Shown: piece by piece, positions 59,401 to 64,000 of the stretch
How positions within the stretch are numbered: the stretch's first letter is position 1
Layout of the letters: every line of letters begins with the position of its first letter
Source: JALCOL01 sp022649665
GTDB taxonomy: Bacteria; Bacillota; Bacilli; Lactobacillales; Enterococcaceae
Length of the DNA stretch: 64,000 bases
Assembly (NCBI GenBank): GCA_030372335.1
Contig: JAUDCW010000005.1
Reading direction: 5' to 3' (one strand)
Translations under genes and position numbers: made by a program
Notes under the pieces: generated by a model
Database searches by the model: none
Told to the model about the DNA's origin: nothing
Seen by the model: the letters and a program-made list of their open reading frames with translations, nothing else

Positions 59401-59610
59401 GATCGTGAGCGGCTCGATATATACTTTATCGGCGACCATCGGATCGGTCATCAGCGAGGCCGGGTTTGAGTTGATCAGAACAACTTCATATTGCAGCTCT
59501 TTGAGAGCAAGACAAGCTTGGATGCCGGCATAATCAAATTCTGCCCCTTGGCCGATCACAGTCGGTCCGGAGCCGATCACTAGTATTTTACGCGTTTTCT
59601 CTGAGGACAT
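56437..59610 (-). CDS. carB: Carbamoyl phosphate synthetase large subunit, with a divergent N-terminal half
   Basis: A 1057-residue CarB of normal length. The C-terminal ATP-grasp half looks intact (VLGGKGLEV, MNIQFVKQ, MEVNTRANRTVPF, FGGQTTLNL). The N-terminal half, which makes carboxyphosphate, has lost near-invariant residues. Compared from memory with the E. coli enzyme, Gln285 is Lys283 (SVKFAIHP), Arg303 is Phe301 (EINPFMNRS), the glycine loop GGSGGG is AEGSGSF, and GGQTALN is GGDAGIR. Glu, Asn and the second Arg of that site remain. A C-terminal MGS-like domain (from about 925) is present. ATG 59610 follows AAAGGAG and overlaps carA by 23 nt. It probably makes carbamoyl phosphate by an altered route. 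Confidence 0.93.
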   Translation of the reverse strand: MSSEKTRKILVIGSGPTVIGQGAEFDYAGIQACLALKELQYEVVLINSNPASLMTDPMVADKVYIEPLTIGFVSRILRKERPDGLLATFGGDAGIRLANELEKSNLLRELDVELLGTPLKNVALYNDREKLKEFLKSIDERLLRSAVVTGEAEALAAARKIAYPVIIRPAQTAEGSGSFICSNELELKKNFHQVLFRSPIRKCMIEKSIAGFKEIELEGMRDKNGHEIIVCSMENFDPVGIHQGDSIVIVPCQTLTDKTYQLLRNTVLGIMETLEVVGCCSVKFAIHPLTAEFYVLEINPFMNRSAALASKTSGYPIGKIAAKLATGVLLTELANPIAPKIGALFEPVMDYIAVKIPRWASDRFQNQSRQLGTEMKATGEVVGFGRNFEMAFLKAFRSLNVGTLHPEAIADSGSHEIFKHVVKAQDDRLLYLMEALRQGYTLEDLYELTKIEEFFLGKLRHIVELEKALATHPDDLALLKTAKRYGFSDEYIAESWHTTPDLIRKSRLEAGISAIFKAVDSCAGEYPAAYPYYYSCYEKEEESISRDLPKVLIIGAGPNQIGQGIEFDYTTIHAVKAVQNAGFQAIVLNNNPEALSTDFCAVDKLYFGAITIEEILNIIALEKPHGVILQFGGQTTLNLGQHLLRLGIKVLGTTIIPPRRGESPDVIEEALSELAIPHPMGGGADTCEEALAIAERLGFPVIVRPQQVLGGKGLEVLSSKEDLAHYVAAYPISATAPVFVNRFLSGYEAELELISDGEHVMIPGILEHIERASVHSGDSIAVYPAQTITEAQQQKMCEYATRLAKKIRYVGIMNIQFVKQADEIQVMEVNTRANRTVPFLSKVTGLPLVAIATRVILGEKLKDMGYREGLYPHGKMVYVKAPVFSFLRLEAFSSPLGLQMKSTGEVMGSDYTIDKALYKAFEASGLHLPSFGTALFTISDDDKANALEIARRFSQIGFTIVATPGTADYFTAHGLITKPLTKETDPKNQAKSVIHAVQEHQAQIVINTDSTMISSMEDGTYIRRAALENGIPLFTSLDTASAVLNVLEARAFATEAI

Positions 59611-60688
59611 TTCGCTTCTCCTTTTCTGCATCCATCAACTCGATAAAAGCATCAAAGATCTCCAGACTTTCCTGCGGCCCCGGAGCCGCTTCCGGTTCGA
59701 ACTGGACGGAAAAGCCTGGGACTTTTTTGTGCTGTACACCTTCAACCGAGCGGTCATTGAGTTCGGAATACGTCAATATCAAATCCGAACCGGCCAGTGA
59801 AGTTTTTTCAACGACATAATTATGGTTTTGGGCGGTCGACCAGACGCGGCCGGTCGCGACTTCTTCGACCGGATAATTGCTGCCGTGGTGCCCGTCGAGC
59901 ATTTTGCGGACTTTCGCGCCGTTTGCCAGGCAGAAAATCTGATGCCCCAAACCGATCCCGAACAGCGGGACTTTTTTTTCGACTTCACGGACCATTTCGA
60001 TCGTACCGTTCAAAAGATTCGGGTTGCCGGGTCCGTTGGAAAGCAGGATCCCGTCCGGCTGGAGCGCCAAAACTTGCTTTGCTTCTACGTTGTACGGCAG
60101 CACGATCACATTGCATTTTCGCTTGGAAAGCTCACGCAAAATGCTGTGTTTGACCCCCATGTCGATCACAACGACGATCATCCCGGTTCCCGGTGAAGGA
60201 TAAGCTTTCATCGTCGAGACGGAAGCGACTTGATTTCCCGGCAATACCGTAGCCCGCAGCTGATCATAAGAATGCTGGAACTCATCATCAGGATTGACGA
60301 TGCTGGCTTTCATCGTGCCTTTTTCGCGCAATTTGCGCCGCAGCATCCGCATATCGACATTTTTGATCCCAGGGATCCCTTGGTGCTTCAAATATTGATC
60401 GAGTGTCAGCGATTCACGGCGGCCGTTAAAATACTCGGAAACTTCCTGCACGACGATTCCTTTGCAGATCGGGGCGATCGATTCATAATCGTCGCGATTC
60501 ACGCCGGTATTGCCGATCGAGGGATTTGTAAAGGCAATGATCTGCCCGTGGTAGCTGGGATCCGTAATGATCTCCTGGTAGCCGGTCATACTGCTGGTCA
60601 TTACGATCTCGCCGGCAACCGTGATCTCAGCGCCGAAAGTAGTTCCTTCAAAAACGGTACCATCTTCTAATATCAAAAGACGTTTCAA
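59588..60688 (-). CDS. carA: Carbamoyl phosphate synthetase small subunit lacking the glutaminase Cys and His
   Basis: A 366-residue CarA with the usual N-terminal CPSase domain (EDGTVFEGTTFGAE, TGYQEIITDPSY) and a class I glutamine amidotransferase domain. The nucleophile motif GICLGHQ reads GIGLGHQ (Gly246 in place of Cys; codon GGT instead of TGT). The triad motif VQYHPEA reads VQFEPEA (Glu331 in place of His; Glu333 kept). Glutamine hydrolysis should therefore be absent and free ammonia the nitrogen donor. The frame is open and coupled to pyrC (TAG then TTG start), so it is retained rather than decaying. Substitution of this Cys is known in the ammonia-using vertebrate CPS I. Confidence 0.93.
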   Translation of the reverse strand: MKRLLILEDGTVFEGTTFGAEITVAGEIVMTSSMTGYQEIITDPSYHGQIIAFTNPSIGNTGVNRDDYESIAPICKGIVVQEVSEYFNGRRESLTLDQYLKHQGIPGIKNVDMRMLRRKLREKGTMKASIVNPDDEFQHSYDQLRATVLPGNQVASVSTMKAYPSPGTGMIVVVIDMGVKHSILRELSKRKCNVIVLPYNVEAKQVLALQPDGILLSNGPGNPNLLNGTIEMVREVEKKVPLFGIGLGHQIFCLANGAKVRKMLDGHHGSNYPVEEVATGRVWSTAQNHNYVVEKTSLAGSDLILTYSELNDRSVEGVQHKKVPGFSVQFEPEAAPGPQESLEIFDAFIELMDAEKEKRNVLRENA

Positions 60689-61963
60689 CTACTCACCCCC
60701 GTATACCTGCCGGCCGCCGACAAAAGTCGCCAGCGTCCGGCCGTAGACCGCTTTGCCGCCAAATGGCGTATTGCGCCCTTTCGATAAAAACTTTGCCGGA
60801 TCGATCGTATCTTCCTGCGCTAAATCAAAGACTGCCAGGTCGGCTGGTTTTCCCAAAACAAGCCGGCCGCGATCAAGTCCGAACAAATCACTGGGCGCGC
60901 TGCTCAACCAATGGAGCAGCTGTTTCAATGTGAAGATCTTCGTTTTTACGAATTTTGTATACAGCAGACTGAAGGCCGTTTCGCTGCCGACGATCCCAAA
61001 GGCCGCTTTGCGCATGCTTTGTTCTTTTTCGGCAGCCGTGTGCGGCGCGTGATCGGTCGCGATGCAGTCGATCGTACCATCCAAAAGACCGGCAATCAGT
61101 GCTTCTTGATCAGCTTTTCCGCGAAGCGGCGGATTCATTTTCCAAAAGCCGTGATCACGCGGAATATCTTCTTCATTGAGCAGAAGGTGATGCGGCGTGA
61201 CTTCCGCCGTGACATGGATCCCGGCTTGCTTAGCTGCGCGGATCACCGCGACGCTTTCTTTGGCGGAGACGTGGCATATGTGATAATGCACGCCGGTCGC
61301 TTCTGCCAGCAAAACATCCCGGGCGATCTGCGAAGACTCGGCGACACTCAAGATCCCCGGAAGGCCCAGCACTTTGTTTTTCTGGCCTTCATGCATGACG
61401 CCGCCGAACAAAAGCGAATCGTCTTCAGTATGGGCAACGATCGCTTTGCCGAGTGCTGCAGCACGCTTCATGGCTTGATACATCACACCTGCCGTCTGCA
61501 CGCCGACACCATCATTCGTAAACGCAAATGCGCCGGCTTGTGCCAGTGCAGGCATTTCTGTCAGCTCTTCGCTGCGCAGACCAAGCGTGATCGGCGCATA
61601 TTGCAACACATGAACGATGCCGTCTTTTTGATTGCGCATCGTTTGTTCTTTGAAAAGCGCCGGTGTTTCCGGTGCCGGCGAAAGATTCGGCATCGCGCAG
61701 ATCGTCGTAAAACCGCCGCGGGCTGCCGCAAGCGAACCGCTTTTGATCGTTTCTTTCACAGTAAAACCCGGTTCGCGCAAATGCACGTGAACATCGACCA
61801 GGCCGGGAGCGATCAACGCGCCGCGGGCATCGAACACTTTCTGGCCCGGCTTAGGGGTGATCGCGCGCCCCAAGTCTTGGATCACGCCTGCTTCGATCCT
61901 CAGATCGCCGGAAACGAGCTCATCGCGGAGCGCAAAGACGCCGTTTTTGATCAGTGTATCCAT
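60689..61963 (-). CDS. pyrC: Dihydroorotase, class I
   Basis: A 424-residue zinc amidohydrolase closing carbamoyl aspartate to dihydroorotate. Metal ligands are in VDVHVHLREPG, IVAHTED, YHICHVSA and CIATDHAPH. AAAGGAGG precedes the ATG. Its stop abuts the carA start. Confidence 0.97.
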   Translation of the reverse strand: MDTLIKNGVFALRDELVSGDLRIEAGVIQDLGRAITPKPGQKVFDARGALIAPGLVDVHVHLREPGFTVKETIKSGSLAAARGGFTTICAMPNLSPAPETPALFKEQTMRNQKDGIVHVLQYAPITLGLRSEELTEMPALAQAGAFAFTNDGVGVQTAGVMYQAMKRAAALGKAIVAHTEDDSLLFGGVMHEGQKNKVLGLPGILSVAESSQIARDVLLAEATGVHYHICHVSAKESVAVIRAAKQAGIHVTAEVTPHHLLLNEEDIPRDHGFWKMNPPLRGKADQEALIAGLLDGTIDCIATDHAPHTAAEKEQSMRKAAFGIVGSETAFSLLYTKFVKTKIFTLKQLLHWLSSAPSDLFGLDRGRLVLGKPADLAVFDLAQEDTIDPAKFLSKGRNTPFGGKAVYGRTLATFVGGRQVYGGE

Positions 61964-61977
61964 CTCGTTTCCTCCTT

Positions 61978-62907
61978 TTATGGTCGGCCGGCAAGGATCG
62001 CTTCTAAGATCGCCATCCGCACGAACATGCCGTTGGTCATTTGGCGGACGATTCGTGACTGGACGCCTTCGACCAGCGAGTCGGCTAATTCGACATCCCG
62101 ATTGACCGGCGCCGGATGCATGATGATCGCATGCTCTTTCATGCGCTTGGCGCGTTCGACGGTCAAGCCGTATGTTTGATGATATTTTTCTTTCGAGAAT
62201 GCTTTGCCTTCTTCATCCGTATGACGCTCATGCTGAACGCGAAGCATCATGACCACATCGACCTTTTCAACCAGCTCATCGATCGGCAGCCAGTGGCCGT
62301 ATGCTTCAAAACTGCTGTCATACCATTTTTGCGGACCAGAAAAAAAGATTTGTGCGCCGAAACGCTTCAATAGCTGCATATTGGATTTCGCTACCCGCGA
62401 ATGCGTGATATCGCCTACGATCGCGATCTTCAGATTATCAAAATGGCCGAATTCTTCATAGATCGTCATCAGATCCAAGAGACATTGGCTCGGATGCTGT
62501 CCGGAACCATCGCCGCCGTTGATCACTGAGCTGGTGATCGTTTTCGATTCGATCAGCTGATTGTAATACTCTTCCATTGAGTGGCGGATCACAACGACAT
62601 CGACACCGATCGCCGACATCGTCAAGACCGTATCGTACAGCGTTTCGCCCTTTTGCACGGAACTGGTGGAGGCATCGAACTCGATCACCTGCATGCCGAG
62701 CTTCTTTTCGGCAACTTCAAAACTTTTATGGGTCCGCGTACTATTTTCAAAAAACAAATTTGCCGCAAAATATTCTTTGTCGAGCTGCGGGCGCTCGCCG
62801 TTTTTGAATTCTTGTCCGCGCCGGATCAATCCCATGACTTCTTGGTTGGATAATGATTCGACAGTCAATAAGTGTTTGAGCGAAATCCGTTCCGATTGAA
62901 TGATCAT
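61978..62907 (-). CDS. pyrB: Aspartate carbamoyltransferase catalytic subunit
   Basis: A 309-residue ATCase. The carbamoyl phosphate site FENSTRTHKSF, HPSQCLLDL and HPAPVNRDVE are present. No regulatory subunit gene (pyrI), as usual for Firmicutes. Confidence 0.97.
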   Translation of the reverse strand: MIIQSERISLKHLLTVESLSNQEVMGLIRRGQEFKNGERPQLDKEYFAANLFFENSTRTHKSFEVAEKKLGMQVIEFDASTSSVQKGETLYDTVLTMSAIGVDVVVIRHSMEEYYNQLIESKTITSSVINGGDGSGQHPSQCLLDLMTIYEEFGHFDNLKIAIVGDITHSRVAKSNMQLLKRFGAQIFFSGPQKWYDSSFEAYGHWLPIDELVEKVDVVMMLRVQHERHTDEEGKAFSKEKYHQTYGLTVERAKRMKEHAIIMHPAPVNRDVELADSLVEGVQSRIVRQMTNGMFVRMAILEAILAGRP

Positions 62908-62936
62908 TTTTTGCCTCCTGTTTTCCCCTAGATACG

Positions 62937-63467
62937 CTATTTCTTCACGATGACGATCTTGTCGTCTTTGTCTTTTTCTTTCATGTAAACGCGGATCGCT
63001 TCATCGCGGGCGGTCGGGATGTTTTTCCCGACAAAATCCGCGCGGATCGGCAGTTCGCGGTGACCGCGATCAACCAAGACTGCTAGCGAGATCTTTTCCG
63101 GCCGCCCCAGATCCATCAGCGCATCGAGCGCGGCGCGGACCGTTCTCCCGGTGAAAAGTACATCATCCACTAAGATCACATGCTTGCCTTCGATCGGAAA
63201 ATCGATCGCTGAAGTACCGACTTCGATTTCTTCGCCGCGGCGGCGCTGATCATCGCGGTAAAGAGAAATATCGATCGCCCCGACCGGCACGTTGACTTGT
63301 TCAAGCTTGCTCAGCCGCTCGGCGATCCGCTCGGCGATGAAGATCCCGCGGGTCTTGATCCCGATCAAAACGATATTTTGGATCCCTTTGTTTCTTTCGA
63401 TGATCTCATAAGCGATCCGCGTCAAGGCGCGCTGCATCGCCATTGCATCAACTACTTCTTTTTCCAC
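62937..63467 (-). CDS. pyrR: Bifunctional pyr operon attenuator / uracil phosphoribosyltransferase
   Basis: A 176-residue PyrR. The PRPP motif is in VILVDDVLFTGRTVRAAL; GIKTRGIFIAERIAERL is the N-terminal part of the active site. It binds the leader RNA when UMP is high and favours termination. The start is GTG 63467, 7 nt after AAGGAGG. Confidence 0.97.
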   Translation of the reverse strand: MEKEVVDAMAMQRALTRIAYEIIERNKGIQNIVLIGIKTRGIFIAERIAERLSKLEQVNVPVGAIDISLYRDDQRRRGEEIEVGTSAIDFPIEGKHVILVDDVLFTGRTVRAALDALMDLGRPEKISLAVLVDRGHRELPIRADFVGKNIPTARDEAIRVYMKEKDKDDKIVIVKK

Positions 63468-63484
63468 GAATTTGCCTCCTTTTG

Positions 63485-63519
63485 ATATAAAAAAACTCCT
63501 GCCCTGAAAGGGTAGGAGT
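63485..63519 (-). terminator. PyrR-controlled attenuator terminator
   Basis: On the minus strand ACTCCTACCCT and AGGGCAGGAGT form an 11-bp stem with one mismatch, followed by eight T residues, just before the pyrR ribosome binding site. Confidence 0.9.
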
Positions 63520-63578
63520 GTAAGCGTTCAGTCGGAAAGTATACTTTTCGTATACTTGAATGGGTATCCATCTTCATT

Positions 63579-63605
63579 GCTTATCCTTCTTAGCCTCACA
63601 GGACT
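63579..63605 (-). promoter_or_regulatory. PyrR-binding loop in the pyr leader
   Basis: AGTCCTGTGAGGCTAAGAAG matches the conserved PyrR-binding anti-antiterminator (the UCCnGnGAGGCU type). It lies about 60 nt before the terminator. A further hairpin, AAGTATAC..GTATACTT (63537-63557), lies between and probably belongs to the antiterminator. Confidence 0.85.
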
Positions 63606-63638
63606 ACTCTTAAAGGAAAATCTGCTTCTCTACCACAA

Positions 63639-63667
63639 ACTATACAGAAGCAGCCGAAAAAAATCAA
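63639..63667 (-). promoter_or_regulatory. pyr operon promoter
   Basis: TTGATT, a 17-nt spacer and TATAGT on the minus strand. The -35 box overlaps the stop codon of the pseudouridine synthase gene. Confidence 0.7.
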
Positions 63668-64000
63668 CTCTTTTTCCGTAATCTTTTTAGCGTTTCAGCG
63701 AAAATCGGCGGGACCGGCGCTTCAAAGACTAAAAGCTCGCCTGTATGCGGCTGGCGGAAGCCGAGCAGACGCGCGTGCAAAAATTGGCCATGGCCTTTGA
63801 GCGTCTTTTTCGGACCATACAGCGGGTCGCCCGCGACCGGGTGGCCGATATATGCCATATGGACGCGGATCTGATGGGTCCGGCCGGTTTCAAGCTGAAG
63901 CTCGACCAGCGAATAATCAGGATATTCTTCTAAAACTTTAAAATGGGTGACCGCTGGGCGGCCGTCTGCCACGACCGCTTGCTGTTTGCGGTCTTTTTTC
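63664..64000 (-). CDS. RluD-family pseudouridine synthase (5' end outside window)
   Basis: The last 111 residues of an RluA/RluD-type 23S rRNA pseudouridine synthase. LVELQLETGRTHQIRVHMAYIG (here in two parts, ELQLETGRTHQIRVHM and AYIGHPVAGDPLYG) and FLHARLLGF are the conserved C-terminal motifs. The catalytic Asp would lie outside the window. Commonly found directly before pyrR in Firmicutes. Confidence 0.93.
   Translation of the reverse strand, partial: KKDRKQQAVVADGRPAVTHFKVLEEYPDYSLVELQLETGRTHQIRVHMAYIGHPVAGDPLYGPKKTLKGHGQFLHARLLGFRQPHTGELLVFEAPVPPIFAETLKRLRKKS

Noticed and set aside
1..64000. CRISPR arrays, tRNA/rRNA genes, prophage or conjugation genes, toxin-antitoxin pairs
   Set aside because: None was recognised on either strand; repeats found are limited to the MITE-like copies and small inverted repeats.

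Overview
The window looks like a chromosomal segment of a lactic acid bacterium (order Lactobacillales, most likely Lactobacillaceae or a near relative). The basis is the strong AGGAGG-type ribosome binding sites, frequent TTG/GTG starts, several PTS operons, a POT peptide transporter, a PyrR-controlled pyr operon and an ATP-type PEP carboxykinase beside rqcH. The species cannot be fixed from the sequence. No tRNA, rRNA, CRISPR array or prophage was seen.

Layout. 1-511: start of dhaK (runs off the left edge). 659-5407: an AT-rich sugar operon (class II aldolase, fructose-type PTS EIIA/EIIB/EIIC, a two-cupin protein) with a divergent DeoR regulator. 5483-6771: debris of two insertion sequences (IS1182-like and ISL3-like). 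6798-10052: two genes of unknown function, an alpha/beta hydrolase broken by a 10-bp tandem duplication, and a DegV protein. 10294-14717: argCJBD with a clear promoter and terminator. 14776-20637: DJ-1-like protein, GNAT, ABC exporter pair, GyrI-like protein, LCP-family wall ligase. 20912-27024: one operon joining a YjiM/DCCP-like iron-sulfur reductase and its ATP-dependent activase to a molybdopterin-binding protein, ModABC and MogA. 27186-35156: complete aromatic operon aroE-aroF-aroB-aroC-tyrA-aroA-[aroK-pheA fusion]. 35493-38195: trpXYZ-type ABC importer. 38522-42802: two small membrane genes, pckA and rqcH. 43079-48668: cellobiose-type PTS, 6-phospho-beta-glucosidase and a PRD regulator. 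48815-52155: peptide-use genes (pepQ-like peptidase, POT transporter, XRE-cupin regulator). 52430-63467: LysR gene and the pyr operon pyrR-B-C-carA-carB-pyrK-D-F-E, with PyrR attenuator and promoter. 63664-64000: end of an RluD-type pseudouridine synthase.

Most interesting points. (1) The aro operon and the trpXYZ operon each begin with a consensus promoter followed by a short leader peptide with its own ribosome binding site. The aro peptide is rich in Tyr/Phe codons and the trp peptide has three Trp codons. After each peptide come four or five mutually exclusive pairing segments ending in an intrinsic terminator. This is classical ribosome-mediated attenuation, where Firmicutes usually use T-boxes, and the aro leader seems to carry a second, linked terminator. 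(2) The pyr-operon carbamoyl phosphate synthetase has lost the glutaminase Cys and His in CarA. Several near-invariant residues of the N-terminal ATP-grasp half of CarB are also gone while the C-terminal half looks intact. This suggests an ammonia- or carbamate-using enzyme. (3) A double-cubane-type reductase system is co-transcribed with molybdate transport genes. (4) Shikimate kinase and prephenate dehydratase are fused. (5) A MITE-like ~165-bp repeat with 17-bp inverted ends sits just after the stop codons of three genes.

Together the genes describe a cell that makes its own arginine precursors, aromatic amino acids and pyrimidines, imports tryptophan and peptides, and takes up beta-glucosides and another sugar by PTS.
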